From Galactobacter caseinivorans (GTDB lineage: Bacteria; Actinomycetota; Actinomycetes; Actinomycetales; Micrococcaceae), in contig NZ_QQXL01000004.1 in NCBI RefSeq assembly GCF_003640665.1, positions 114,858 to 178,857 on the forward strand: a DNA stretch of 64,000 nt, given 5' to 3'. Of this stretch, positions 40,169 through 50,515 are shown piece by piece. The notes under the pieces are model-generated. The model saw only the letters and a program-made list of their open reading frames with translations, did not search any database and had not been told where the DNA came from. Made by a program: the position numbers and the translations under genes. Positions within the stretch are counted from its first letter, which is position 1; every line of letters starts with the position of its first letter.

Positions 40169-41224
40169 ATGAACCACAGCGACGTTGCCCCCAAGCACCT
40201 TGACCTCACCGACTTCGACCCCTCCGTAGATCCCACCGAGGTGGACGTCCTCGTGATCGGCGGCGGTGCGGCCGGACTCAACGGCGCCCTGCAGCTGGTG
40301 CGCCAGCGCCGCAGCGTCTTGGTGCTCGACGCCGGTCAGCCGCGCAATGCCCCGGCCCACGAGATGCACGGGTACCTGGGCCTGGACGGCCTCAACCCCG
40401 CCGAACTGCTGGCCCGTGGCCGGGCAGAGGTGGCCGGGTACGGAGGCAAGATCCGTCGCGCGGTCGTCACCGGGGCCCGAGCCCTAACGCAGGACGAGTC
40501 CGCCGCTCCGGACGGCGTGGGATTTGAGGTGACCATCGAGTCCGGGGCGCGCGTCCGGGCGCGCAGGCTCCTGGTGACCACCGGCGTCGTCGACGCTTTG
40601 CCGCAGGTGCCCGGGCTGGCGCAGCGGTGGGGGCGCGACGTGGTGCACTGCCCGTATTGCCACGGCTGGGAGGTGCGGGACCAGACCATCGTGGTGCTGG
40701 GCACCGGCCCCGCGGCCACGCACCAGTCGCTGCTGTTCAGCCAGCTGAGCCGCGACGTGACGCTGCTGCTGCACTCGGCCGAGCCGGATGCGCAGCAGCA
40801 GGCGCTGCTGCGCGCGGCCGGGGTGCGGATCGTGACGGGGCAGGCGGAGGAGCTGGTAGTGCTCGACGACGCATTGACCGGTGTGCGCCTGGCCGGCGGT
40901 GAGGTGCTCCCCGCCCAGGCGGTCGTGGCGGCATCGCATCCGGAGGCACAGGCCGGTTTCCTGGCCGAGCTGGGGCTACTCACGGAGGACATGGGCGGCG
41001 GCATGGCCACGCTGGTGCCCTCCGGAATGGGCGGATCCAGCTCCGTGCCCGGCGTGTGGCTGGCCGGCAACGTGACGGAGCCGATGGCGCAGGTGGGCGC
41101 CTCCGCGGCAGGTGGGGCCATGGCCGGTGCGCAGATCAACGCGGAACTGGTGATGGCGGACGCGCAGGCCAGGCTTGCGCGCGTTGGTGAGGGCGCCGGT
41201 GTGGGTGCGGCAGTCGGGGCGTAG
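40169..41224 (+). CDS. Thioredoxin-reductase-like NAD(P)/FAD oxidoreductase
   Basis: 351 residues from ATG 40169. The FAD loop is VLVIGGGAAGLNGALQL near residue 31, the NAD(P)H loop IVVLGTGPAATHQSLL near 172. The redox-active disulfide is Cys161-Pro-Tyr-Cys164 in VVHCPYCHGWE, placed between the two nucleotide domains as in low-molecular-weight TrxR and its relatives. GVWLAGNVTEPMAQVGASAAGG (in part) is the second FAD-contact block. CPYC rather than CATC is typical of the actinobacterial TrxR-like subgroup whose partners are uncertain. Regulated presumably by the divergent XRE-cupin protein. Confidence 0.92.
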   Translation: MNHSDVAPKHLDLTDFDPSVDPTEVDVLVIGGGAAGLNGALQLVRQRRSVLVLDAGQPRNAPAHEMHGYLGLDGLNPAELLARGRAEVAGYGGKIRRAVVTGARALTQDESAAPDGVGFEVTIESGARVRARRLLVTTGVVDALPQVPGLAQRWGRDVVHCPYCHGWEVRDQTIVVLGTGPAATHQSLLFSQLSRDVTLLLHSAEPDAQQQALLRAAGVRIVTGQAEELVVLDDALTGVRLAGGEVLPAQAVVAASHPEAQAGFLAELGLLTEDMGGGMATLVPSGMGGSSSVPGVWLAGNVTEPMAQVGASAAGGAMAGAQINAELVMADAQARLARVGEGAGVGAAVGA

Positions 41225-41239
41225 CCAGGCCCTCGGCGA

Positions 41240-41311
41240 AGGTTTGCGCTCCGATGTGTGCGGATGCAGGCCAAAGCGGGGCTGCATCCGCACACATTGA
41301 GGCGCAAACCT
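41240..41311. repeat. 72-bp palindromic repeat, copy 1
   Basis: Left arm 41240-41269 begins AGGTTTGCGCTCCGATGTG; right arm 41282-41311 ends GAGGCGCAAACCT. The 30-nt arms pair with three mismatches around a 12-nt loop. A near-identical element lies at 41974-42045; the two bracket the SRPBCC gene in the same orientation. Confidence 0.85.
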
Positions 41312-41472
41312 CGAGTCAGGGGCTGGGCGCGGGGCGCTTGGCGCGCAAGACTGGTCCCCGTGGCGCCGCGCGTCCGGCGTAGGCCGAGCGCGTGGCGGAC
41401 CACCCGCGGGCGGGCCAGCTCAAGCCTGCCGCTCGCGGCCACAGAGTAGCCAATGAGTACGGGGGAGCAAGC

Positions 41473-41958
41473 ATGACCGAAGAGAACGTGGACCAGTCCG
41501 GTGCGGAGTTTGGCGAGGAGGCCTTGGTGGAGGGCATCACCATCGACCGCGTCTTTGATGCGCCGCCGGCCGCGGTGTTTGCCGCCTGGACCCAGGCGGA
41601 GTCCTTCTCGCGCTGGTTTGGGGGCCCCGACATCGAGGTGCCGATGGATCGCCTGGACTACGTGGCGCAGCCGGGCCGCGAGTGGCGGGCCGTCATGGTG
41701 CTTCCGGACGGGAACACCATGAACTGGGCGGGCAACTTCGAGACGGTGGAGCCGGATGCCTCGCTGGTCCTGACCATCACCGATCGCCCGGATGAGCCCA
41801 CGCGCGCCAAGATCACCGTTGACCTGAGTCCCGAGGGCGAGGGCACCGCGATGTACTTTGCCCAGGACACCCCGGGCTTCACGCCCGAGCAGCAGGACTC
41901 GCTGGTGGGCGGGTGGAACCACTTCTTTGACGAGATGGCCAAGGTCGCGGGGGCGTAG
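41473..41958 (+). CDS. SRPBCC (AHSA1-like) domain protein
   Basis: 161 residues from ATG 41473. After a short acidic leader the AHSA1/START-like fold is clear: ITIDRVFDAPPAAVFAAWT, then FSRWFGGPDIEVPM, GREWRAVMVLPDGNTMNWAG, FETVEPDASLVLTITD and the C-terminal helix QQDSLVGGWNHFFDEMAKV (in part). These domains bind hydrophobic ligands; many bacterial ones are uncharacterised. It stands alone between two copies of a 72-bp palindrome, which could mean the gene was carried or duplicated with them, though its codon use is like that of its neighbours. Confidence 0.88.
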   Translation: MTEENVDQSGAEFGEEALVEGITIDRVFDAPPAAVFAAWTQAESFSRWFGGPDIEVPMDRLDYVAQPGREWRAVMVLPDGNTMNWAGNFETVEPDASLVLTITDRPDEPTRAKITVDLSPEGEGTAMYFAQDTPGFTPEQQDSLVGGWNHFFDEMAKVAGA

Positions 41959-41973
41959 CCGGGCCCGCGGCGG

Positions 41974-42045
41974 AGGTTTGCGCTCCGATCTGTGCGGATG
42001 CAGCCCAAAGCGGGCCTGCATCCGCACACATTGAGGCGCAAAGCC
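41974..42045. repeat. 72-bp palindromic repeat, copy 2
   Basis: Left arm begins AGGTTTGCGCTCCGATCTG at 41974; right arm starts CTGCATCCGCACACATTG at 42016. It differs from copy 1 at only a few positions, mainly in the loop and the last bases of the right arm. It ends about 40 bp before a REP-like hairpin. Confidence 0.83.
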
Positions 42046-42083
42046 CGCGCCAAGGGCCGGCAGCGCCACTGTGCCACAGAGCC

Positions 42084-42127
42084 AGGTGCCCGACGCCGCT
42101 GACGTGAGTCAGCGGCGTCGGGCACCT
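42084..42127. repeat. REP-like perfect inverted pair
   Basis: AGGTGCCCGACGCCGCTGAC (42084-42103), loop GTGA, GTCAGCGGCGTCGGGCACCT (42108-42127). A flawless 20-bp stem, the best copy of the dispersed motif in the window, followed by TTTG. It probably also terminates SRPBCC transcription. Confidence 0.88.
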
Positions 42128-42202
42128 TTGCCTTGTGGGGACGTCCCAAAAGTGTGACGCACCTGGCGCGGGGGTGTGATCTGGGTCTACAGTGATGGGA
42201 AG

Positions 42203-42239
42203 ATATTCGATATGGGAACGCCGCGTTCTATAAACGAAC
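42203..42239. promoter_or_regulatory. Candidate IclR-type operator upstream of the hydroxylase
   Basis: ATATTCGATAT (near 42203-42213), GAACGCCGCGTTC (42216-42228) and GTTC-N7-GAAC (42225-42239) are overlapping short palindromes 44-80 bp upstream of the hydroxylase start. IclR-family activators of aromatic catabolism use imperfect repeats of this kind. Assignment is tentative. Confidence 0.45.
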
Positions 42240-42282
42240 ACTCAATGACGAGCAGGGCAACCAGAGGCAAAGCGAGGCCAGC

Positions 42283-44229
42283 ATGCAGTTCCACGAAGAC
42301 GGGTATGTCACCGGAGACCCGATCATCAAGCGCCCGGCCGGAATTGGCCTGAACCGCACCGCGGAGCTGCCCGTCGAGCTGGACGTGCTGATTGTGGGTG
42401 AGGGCCCGGCCGGGATGATCACCGCCGCGCAGCTCTCCCAGTTCCCCGGCATCAACGCCCGCCTGGTGGAGCGCCGCCCGGAGGAGCTGCTGGTGGGTCA
42501 GGCGGACGGCATTCAGGCCCGCTCCGTGGAGACCTTCCAGGCGTTCGGCTTCGCCAACCGGGTGATTGACGAGGGCTATCACATCACCGAGATGTCCTTC
42601 TGGAAGCCAGGGACCACCAATCCAAGCGAGATTGTGCGCGCGGCCGTGGCCAAGGATGACGAGCTCAACGTCTCCGAGTTTCCGCACCTGATCGTGAACC
42701 AGGCCCGCATCATGCAGTACTTCGGCGAGGTCATGCGCCAGTCGCCCACGCGCATGGTGCCGGACTACGGGATCGAGTACCTCTCGCATCAGATCGACGA
42801 GTCAGAGGAATACCCGGTCGCCGTCACGCTGCGCCGCGTGGCCGGCCCCCAGTCCGGCGAGGAGTTGGTGGTCCGCACCAAGTACCTGGTGGGTGCGGAC
42901 GGCGCCCGGTCCCAGATTCGCCGCGACATCGGCGCCACCCGTCAGGGCAAGCAGGCCGCCCACGCATGGGGCGTGGTGGATTCCTTGGCCGTCACCGACT
43001 TCCCGGATTGGCGCGTGAAGTGCGCCATTCAGTCCAATGACGGCGGATCCATCTTGCACATCCCCCGCGAGGGCGGGCAGCTCACGCGCATGTACGTGGA
43101 CCTGGGCGAGGTGGCGGAGGATGACAACCACGCCGTGCGCGAGACCCCGATGAGCCAGATCATTGCCCGGGCCAACCAGATTTTGCACCCCTACACGGTG
43201 GACGTGAAGCACATCGCCTGGTCCTCCGTGTACGAGGTGGGCCACCGCGTCACCGATCGCTTCGACGACGTGCCGGCGCAGGAGCGCGCGGTGCGCCAGC
43301 CCCGCGCCTTCATCCTGGGCGATGCCTGCCACACGCACTCCGCCAAGGCTGGGCAGGGCATGAACGTCTCCATGCAGGACGGGTTCAACCTGGGCTGGAA
43401 GCTGGCCCACGTGCTGCTGGGCGTGGCCCCCACCGAGCTGCTGCGCACCTACACGGATGAGCGTCAGGAGATTGCGCAGAATCTCATTGACTTTGACAAG
43501 ACGTGGTCCTCGATGATGGCCGCCAAGCCGGAGGACTTTGACTCGCCCACGGAGCTAGAGGACTTCTACGTTCGCACCGCCGAGTTCCCGGCCGGGTTCA
43601 TGACCGAGTACAAGACCTCGCTGGTGTGCGGCACCCAGGACCACCAGGACCTGGCCACCGGTTACACCGTGGGCAAGCGCTTCCGCTCCGCCCAGGTGGT
43701 GCGCCGCGCCGAGGGCAACCCGGTGCAGCTGGGCCACCTGGCCCAAGCCGATGGCCGCTGGCGCATCTACGTTTTCGCGGACGCCCCCGCCGCCGGCCAG
43801 CCCTCCAAGACCACCGATCTGGGGGAGTGGCTCGCGAATGATCCGGCCTCGCCGTTGGTGGGTGCCGACCTGGGCGGCCGGCGTCGCCGCGAGTGGTTTG
43901 ACGCCAAGGTGATCTACCAGCAGAACCACCTGGACTTTGAGCTGCTGGACGCGCCCGCCGCCTTCCGCCCCGTCTACGGTGCGTTTGACCTGATGCAGTA
44001 CGAGAACGTGTTCTCTGCCGACCCCGAAACGGACATCTACGCGGAGCGCGGAATCTCCCGCGACGGCGCAGTGGTGGTGGTCCGCCCGGATCAGTACGTG
44101 GCCCAGGTGCTGCCGCTGGACGCGCACTCCGAGCTGGCTGCCTTCTTTGAGGTCGTGATGCCGCACACCGGCGCGGGCGTCTTGGCCGCCACCGGAACGG
44201 CCGCCACCGCCACATCTACTCAGGCCTGA
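42283..44229 (+). CDS. FAD-dependent aromatic hydroxylase (3-hydroxybenzoate 4-monooxygenase/phenol 2-monooxygenase type)
   Basis: 648 residues, the length of MobA/PheA-type flavin hydroxylases. The FAD loop is VLIVGEGPAGMITAAQLS near residue 35, the DG motif VGADGARSQIRR near 205 and the GD motif FILGDACHTHSAKAGQGMN near 343-361, followed by DGFNLGWKLAHVLLG. The C-terminal thioredoxin-like domain (from about 470; FRSAQVVRRAEGNPVQLGHL) is present. The enzyme inserts one oxygen ortho to a phenolic hydroxyl using NAD(P)H; 3-hydroxybenzoate or a phenol is the likely substrate. The IclR gene follows after three bases, so regulator and enzyme share a transcript. Confidence 0.9.
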   Translation: MQFHEDGYVTGDPIIKRPAGIGLNRTAELPVELDVLIVGEGPAGMITAAQLSQFPGINARLVERRPEELLVGQADGIQARSVETFQAFGFANRVIDEGYHITEMSFWKPGTTNPSEIVRAAVAKDDELNVSEFPHLIVNQARIMQYFGEVMRQSPTRMVPDYGIEYLSHQIDESEEYPVAVTLRRVAGPQSGEELVVRTKYLVGADGARSQIRRDIGATRQGKQAAHAWGVVDSLAVTDFPDWRVKCAIQSNDGGSILHIPREGGQLTRMYVDLGEVAEDDNHAVRETPMSQIIARANQILHPYTVDVKHIAWSSVYEVGHRVTDRFDDVPAQERAVRQPRAFILGDACHTHSAKAGQGMNVSMQDGFNLGWKLAHVLLGVAPTELLRTYTDERQEIAQNLIDFDKTWSSMMAAKPEDFDSPTELEDFYVRTAEFPAGFMTEYKTSLVCGTQDHQDLATGYTVGKRFRSAQVVRRAEGNPVQLGHLAQADGRWRIYVFADAPAAGQPSKTTDLGEWLANDPASPLVGADLGGRRRREWFDAKVIYQQNHLDFELLDAPAAFRPVYGAFDLMQYENVFSADPETDIYAERGISRDGAVVVVRPDQYVAQVLPLDAHSELAAFFEVVMPHTGAGVLAATGTAATATSTQA

Positions 44230-44232
44230 TCC

Positions 44233-44934
44233 ATGCCAGACGCCGCACCCTCCGCCGGCTCGCAGACCCTGTCCCGGGGCCTGCGGGTCATGGAGGTCTT
44301 GGCTGAGGCGGAGTCTGCGCTGGGCATTCCCGAGCTGTGCGATCGGCTGGGGCTGCACCGCTCCATCGTCTACCGTCTGCTGCGCACGCTGGAGGAGCAC
44401 GGCCTGGTGGTGCGGGACAAGGGCGGCTCCGTCCGCCTTGGGCCGGGCCTGGCGGCGCTGGCCCGCACGGTGGAGCGGGACTTGCAGGCCTCGGTCCTCC
44501 CGGAGCTGACTGCCCTGGCGAATCAGCTGGGGTTCACGGCGTTCCTCGCCGTCCTGGACGACGACGCTGTGGTCACCTTGGTCTCCGTGGAACCTCGGCA
44601 CGGGAAGGCATCCGTGGCGCAGCGCCCGGGCACGCGGCATTCCTTGAATGTTGGCGGGCCGGGGGCGGCGATCCGTTGGCTGCTGGCGTCGGAGGAGCTG
44701 CGCAGCCGCGGGTTGGAGCGCCCGCAGCTGCGCTCCACCGACGCCGGGATCCTCTACGCCGTCAGCAACGCAGAGGTGATCCCAGGGGTGTCCTCGGTGG
44801 CGGTGCCACTGGTGCTCCCGGATCACCCGCCCGCCGCGCTCGCCGTGGTGCGCGTGGGTCCAAGCGAGGACCCGGGGCAGGCCGCGGCGCTCTTGGCAAC
44901 CGCGGCCCGAGCCGTGGAGGCGGACCTCAGCTGA
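44233..44934 (+). CDS. IclR-family transcriptional regulator
   Basis: 233 residues. Winged helix: LSRGLRVMEVLAEAESAL, then IPELCDRLGLHRSIVYRLLRTL (in part) and HGLVVRDKGGSVRLGPGL around residues 12-75. The effector domain follows from about 85 (LQASVLPELTALANQLGFTAFL in part) with RHSLNVGGPGAAIRWLL, where the signature Gly-Ala-Ala-Ile/Leu and the expected ligand loop lie, and SNAEVIPGVSSVAVPL. It is the last gene after the hydroxylase, three bases away, and probably controls its expression in response to the aromatic substrate. Confidence 0.92.
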   Translation: MPDAAPSAGSQTLSRGLRVMEVLAEAESALGIPELCDRLGLHRSIVYRLLRTLEEHGLVVRDKGGSVRLGPGLAALARTVERDLQASVLPELTALANQLGFTAFLAVLDDDAVVTLVSVEPRHGKASVAQRPGTRHSLNVGGPGAAIRWLLASEELRSRGLERPQLRSTDAGILYAVSNAEVIPGVSSVAVPLVLPDHPPAALAVVRVGPSEDPGQAAALLATAARAVEADLS

Positions 44935-44953
44935 CCGGGGTCAGCGGCGCTGT

Positions 44954-45376
44954 TTAGTCGTCGCTGACGGAGACCGTCACCTCAATGTTGCCGCGCGTGG
45001 CGTTGGAGTACGGGCAGACCTGATGGGCGGCGTCCGCCAGGGCCTGAGCGGCGTCATGCTCCAGCTCGGGGAGCACCACCTCCAGGTGAACGGCGAGCTG
45101 GAAGCCGCCCTGGCCGTTGTCCCCAATGCTGACGCGCGCGCCCACGCTGGAGCCATGGATGGCGACCTTCTGCGCGCGGGCCACGGCCTGCAGGGCGGAG
45201 TTGAAGCACGCGGCGTAGCCGGCGGCAAAGAGCTGCTCGGGGTTGGCGCCATCGCCGGCGCCGCCCATGGCCTGGGGGACCCGCATCTCGAATTCCAACG
45301 GCGACTCGGAGACGGAGACGTGGCCGTCGCGGCCGCCTCCGGTAGCGAGGGCTTCGGTGGTGTAAATCGGCTTCAT
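44954..45376 (-). CDS. ohr: Organic hydroperoxide resistance protein (Ohr)
   Basis: 140 residues from ATG 45376, the standard Ohr length. Ohr is a homodimeric thiol peroxidase for organic and fatty-acid hydroperoxides. Catalytic Cys57 stands in GYAACFNSALQAVA and resolving Cys121 in HQVCPYSNATRGNI. The conserved Arg (EMRVP) and Glu (NPEQLFAAG) complete the active site. The pattern separates it from OsmC proper. No OhrR gene is adjacent. An sRNA-like element lies in the upstream gap on the other strand. Confidence 0.95.
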   Translation of the reverse strand: MKPIYTTEALATGGGRDGHVSVSESPLEFEMRVPQAMGGAGDGANPEQLFAAGYAACFNSALQAVARAQKVAIHGSSVGARVSIGDNGQGGFQLAVHLEVVLPELEHDAAQALADAAHQVCPYSNATRGNIEVTVSVSDD

Positions 45377-45529
45377 GGAAACACCTTTCTGCAGTGCCAC
45401 CCGGGTGGGGCGGCTGGGTCAAGCGGTGAGGCCGCGGAAGCAGCCACCACTGACACTACGAGCGTGTGGGCCCGCTGACCAGTTGGGAATGACGGCCCCA
45501 CGGGGCACACACCGGCCTGGATGGTGGGG

Positions 45530-45631
45530 CACAGGCGGCCCACAAACTGGGGGCCTACAGTCGTGACTACCTCGAAGGGTGCGAGTGATGACAAGGAGCG
45601 GGGCTCCGGCTAACAAGCCGGGGCCCCGCTC
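45530..45631 (+). ncRNA. sRNA-like element copy D
   Basis: CACAGG (45530-45535), 20 bp, TACAGT (45556-45561), CGTGACTACCTCG, core AAGGGTGCGAGTGATGAC, AAG, then hairpin GAGCGGGGCTCCGGC / GCCGGGGCCCCGCTC (45596-45631). It lies in the 334-bp gap between the ohr and VOC genes, which contains no other gene. A REP-like half-site follows at 45661-45675. Confidence 0.52.
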
Positions 45632-45660
45632 TCGTTGTGGGCGGCTCTGGGAGCCGGCCC

Positions 45661-45675
45661 AGCGGCGTCGGGCAC
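45661..45675 (-). repeat. REP-like motif, single copy
   Basis: AGCGGCGTCGGGCAC, the reverse complement of GTGCCCGACGCCGCT, 36 bp before the VOC gene. Confidence 0.5.
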
Positions 45676-45710
45676 TGTTGCCAGCCCCGGCTGGGGAGTA
45701 GCTTCGAGGC

Positions 45711-46094
45711 ATGAGCAGCCGAGTTTCCCACACCAGCATTGATTGCACCGACGCGTTTGCGCTGTCCGAATGGTGGCGGCAGAGCCTTGACTACGAGATG
45801 GACCCGGCGGATCCCAATCTGCCGGGGCACGAGGAGTGCCTGATCCATTCGCCGGTGGACGGGCACCAGCTGCTCTTCATTGAGGTGCCGGAGGGCAAGG
45901 GTGGCAAGAACCGGATCCATTTTGACCTGAGGCCCACCGACCGCTCCCGCGATCAGGAGGTGGACGCGCTCCTGGAGAGGGGCGCGAGCGTCTACGCCGA
46001 TCTGCGCAAGCCCGACGGCACGGGCTGGGTCACCATGCAGGATCCGGAGGGCAACGAGTTCTGCGTGCTGCGCTCGGACGCCGAGTTGGGTTGA
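45711..46094 (+). CDS. VOC-family protein (glyoxalase-like domain)
   Basis: 127 residues from ATG 45711. It follows the Glyoxalase_6 pattern: HTSIDCTDAFALSEWWRQSL at the start (in part), LLFIEVPEGKGGKNRIHFDL in the middle and WVTMQDPEGNEFCVLRS at the end, the D-P-E-G-N-E-F-C block of this subgroup. His near residue 7 and Glu in NEFC are the possible metal ligands. Substrate unknown. It is framed by two sRNA-like elements, D upstream and E downstream, both on the same strand. Confidence 0.9.
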   Translation: MSSRVSHTSIDCTDAFALSEWWRQSLDYEMDPADPNLPGHEECLIHSPVDGHQLLFIEVPEGKGGKNRIHFDLRPTDRSRDQEVDALLERGASVYADLRKPDGTGWVTMQDPEGNEFCVLRSDAELG

Positions 46095-46141
46095 GTTCGG
46101 CACGTTTCACCGCGCCGATTTCACCGCACTGGCGGCTGGCG

Positions 46142-46244
46142 CACAGGGCTGGCACAAGATGACTCCTTAGAGTCATAACTACCTCCAAGGGTGCGAGTGA
46201 TGACGCGAAGCGGGGCCTCGGCTGATCAGCCGGGGCCCCGCTTC
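46142..46244 (+). ncRNA. sRNA-like element copy E
   Basis: CACAGG (46142-46147), 20 bp, TAGAGT (46168-46173), CATAACTACCTCC, core AAGGGTGCGAGTGATGAC, GC, then hairpin GAAGCGGGGCCTCGGCTG / CAGCCGGGGCCCCGCTTC (46207-46244). It starts 48 bp after the VOC gene and may serve as that gene's terminator or be an independent transcript. Confidence 0.53.
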
Positions 46245-46254
46245 ATGTCCGCGT

Positions 46255-46857
46255 TCAGGCCTGCTTGCCTCCGCCACTTCGCGACCTGATGACCCGGATC
46301 AGCGTGATGACGCAGACCAGCGCGATGACCAGGCTCAGGCCCCGAAACACCCACCCAAAGTAGGAGATCACGTTGATGGGGGAGCTGGCCATAGGTGGGA
46401 TCTCGCTCGCCAGCATGACCCGGGACGGGTCAGCGGCCTGGTAACGCACCTCGGCACCGACGATGGTCTCCTTGCCGGAGAACTGATCCACCCAGGCCGT
46501 CCTCATCGGTGCGCCGCCCACCGTGTCCGGAAAGAAGTACGTGGTGCCCTTCTGGACCTTGCCCTGGGCGTCCGTGAAGGTGAGCTCCAGCTGCGGGGCC
46601 GCGTTAGTGTTCGTTGAGTTCTTGGTGCCTCGAATCCGCGCGTCCTCCACCATGGCGCTCTTCCCGCTGCTTCGCAGCTCACTGGCCAGGTCGCGGTTAC
46701 CGCTCTCGCCAGAGATGAATGCACCACCCATACCCCAGGCCGCGAGGGCGAACAGGAGCCCCAGGATGCAGGCCACGACGGTGCCCTTGGCGGGGAGCTT
46801 GGCGCGTCCGGGGCGCTGCGGGGCTTGCTCGGGCTCAGAGCCGGGGTAGGGCATCAT
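46255..46857 (-). CDS. DUF3592 membrane protein
   Basis: 200 residues with a Pro-rich cytoplasmic start, one hydrophobic segment near residues 28-48 (VVACILGLLFALAAWGMGG), an extracytoplasmic beta-rich region (VEDARIRGTKNS, PQLELTFTDAQGKVQKGT, VGAEVRYQAADPSRVMLA) and a second hydrophobic segment near 170-192, ending in a basic tail. This two-helix layout with VRYDPxDP-like YQAADPSR is the DUF3592 pattern. Function is unknown; relatives are stress- or envelope-associated. Confidence 0.82.
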   Translation of the reverse strand: MMPYPGSEPEQAPQRPGRAKLPAKGTVVACILGLLFALAAWGMGGAFISGESGNRDLASELRSSGKSAMVEDARIRGTKNSTNTNAAPQLELTFTDAQGKVQKGTTYFFPDTVGGAPMRTAWVDQFSGKETIVGAEVRYQAADPSRVMLASEIPPMASSPINVISYFGWVFRGLSLVIALVCVITLIRVIRSRSGGGKQA

Positions 46858-46913
46858 GGGCGGGTTTCGCTTTCGAGAGGAGTGATGGACTCTGAGGGGC
46901 GCGGCAGGGAGAT

Positions 46914-47482
46914 TCAGTCTTGCATGAGCCGCTGCACCGCGCGCTCCACGCGGGCGGCGAGTACCGCGGGGTTGGGTGCGGTCACGAGGGTGTGCATCAC
47001 CGAGTAGCGCTGGGTCCGGTTCATGGCGTCAAAAGTGCGCGACGCCGCGGGGTTGGCCCCCAGCGCGGCCTCCAGTTCCGGCGGGACCTGGATGGAGGCG
47101 GGCCCGGCGTAAGCCCTGTCCCACCGGCCGTCCTCCTTGGCGCGGGCAATCTCCGCATGCCCGCGTTCGCGCATGCGCTGGGCCTGGATCAGTTCGGTGA
47201 CCAGCCCAATATTGCGCAGGGACCAGAGCGAACGGGCTCGGCGCGGCGTGAAGCGCTGCGCAAAGCTCGTGGCATCAAGGGACTTGCGCTGCCCATCCAC
47301 CCACCCGGAACACAGCGCCTCCAGGAGGGCCTCCTGGTAGCCAAGCGAGGTGGGCTCGGTGACGCCCTTCTTCGCCAGACGCAACCACACGCCGTCGTGC
47401 GTGTGTTCGTGGTGATCCAGCCACGCACGCCAGGCCGCGGCGTCCGCCACGGTCAGCGGGGCCTCCGGAAGCGCACCTTCCA

Positions 47483-47483
<1 letters not shown>
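46914..47483 (-). CDS. YdeI/OmpD-associated family protein
   Basis: 189 residues. The family blocks are AWRAWLDHHEHTHDGVWLRLAKK (in part) at the start, LGYQEALLEALCSGWVDGQ, then FTPRRARSLWSLRN and RAKEDGRWDRAYAGPAS, closing with a helical C-terminus (AALGANPAASRTFDAM). YdeI-type proteins have been linked in enterobacteria to resistance to peptides, but the biochemical role is unclear. Its ATG overlaps the UvrA-like stop by one base, so the two genes are coupled. Confidence 0.88.
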
Positions 47484-49840
<2,357 letters not shown>

Positions 49841-49969
49841 GGCGCTCCTTGACGGGCTGCGGCTGGCGCAGGTCTTGGGTAAGTGCTGAGCACAGTATGG
49901 CGGATCAGGCCGACTCCCTGGTGCCGGGTCGCAGCAGACATCACGCACGCGCCGCCGTAAGGTGCGTTC

Positions 49970-50515
49970 ATGGAACACGAACCCACGCCGGTGCCAGGCG
50001 AGACCAGAGACTGGACCTTCGTGATGCGCGAGGGGTGCCCGGAGTGCGGGTGGAGGCAATGGCCCGACGTCGAGTCGTTGCGTGCCGCGTGGAGCGCCGC
50101 CGCGGCGGCGTGGCCGGGGATTGTGACGGCGCCTGGTGCTGCCACGCGTCCCAAGCCCACGGTGTGGTCCCCGCTGGAGTATGGAGTGCACGCCAGGGAC
50201 ATGATTCGGCTGCTGGGTTACCGGCTGGAGGCCATGGTGTCCCGGCATGATCCGGAGTTCAACAATTGGGATGGCGACCTGGCCAATGTGGTGCGCCGGG
50301 ACTGGGCGACCGATCCGCGGGCGCTCGCCGCCGACGTCGAGCTGGCGGCCCGCCAGACCGACTCCGTGTTGCGTTCCCTGGTGCCGGAACAGCTGGAGAG
50401 GCGGGGCCACCGGACCGACGGCGCCCCGTTTAGTGTCCTGACGCTGTGGCAGTACATGGACCACGACATTGAGCACCACGTCTGGGACGTGACCGGCGCG
50501 CGCGTGCAGCCCTAG
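49970..50515 (+). CDS. DinB-like (DUF664/MDMPI-type) four-helix protein
   Basis: 181 residues from ATG 49970. The helical DinB/YfiT pattern is seen in WSPLEYGVHARDMIRLLGYRL (in part), RALAADVELAARQTDSVL and SVLTLWQYMDHDIEHHVWDV. The three metal-binding histidines would be in YGVHARD and DHDIEHHVWD. An unusual N-terminal element MREGCPECGWRQWP carries a Cys-x2-Cys. DinB proteins use thiols such as mycothiol in actinomycetes; a mycothiol-transferase role is plausible. The 3' end overlaps the convergent MarR gene by four bases. Confidence 0.85.
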   Translation: MEHEPTPVPGETRDWTFVMREGCPECGWRQWPDVESLRAAWSAAAAAWPGIVTAPGAATRPKPTVWSPLEYGVHARDMIRLLGYRLEAMVSRHDPEFNNWDGDLANVVRRDWATDPRALAADVELAARQTDSVLRSLVPEQLERRGHRTDGAPFSVLTLWQYMDHDIEHHVWDVTGARVQP

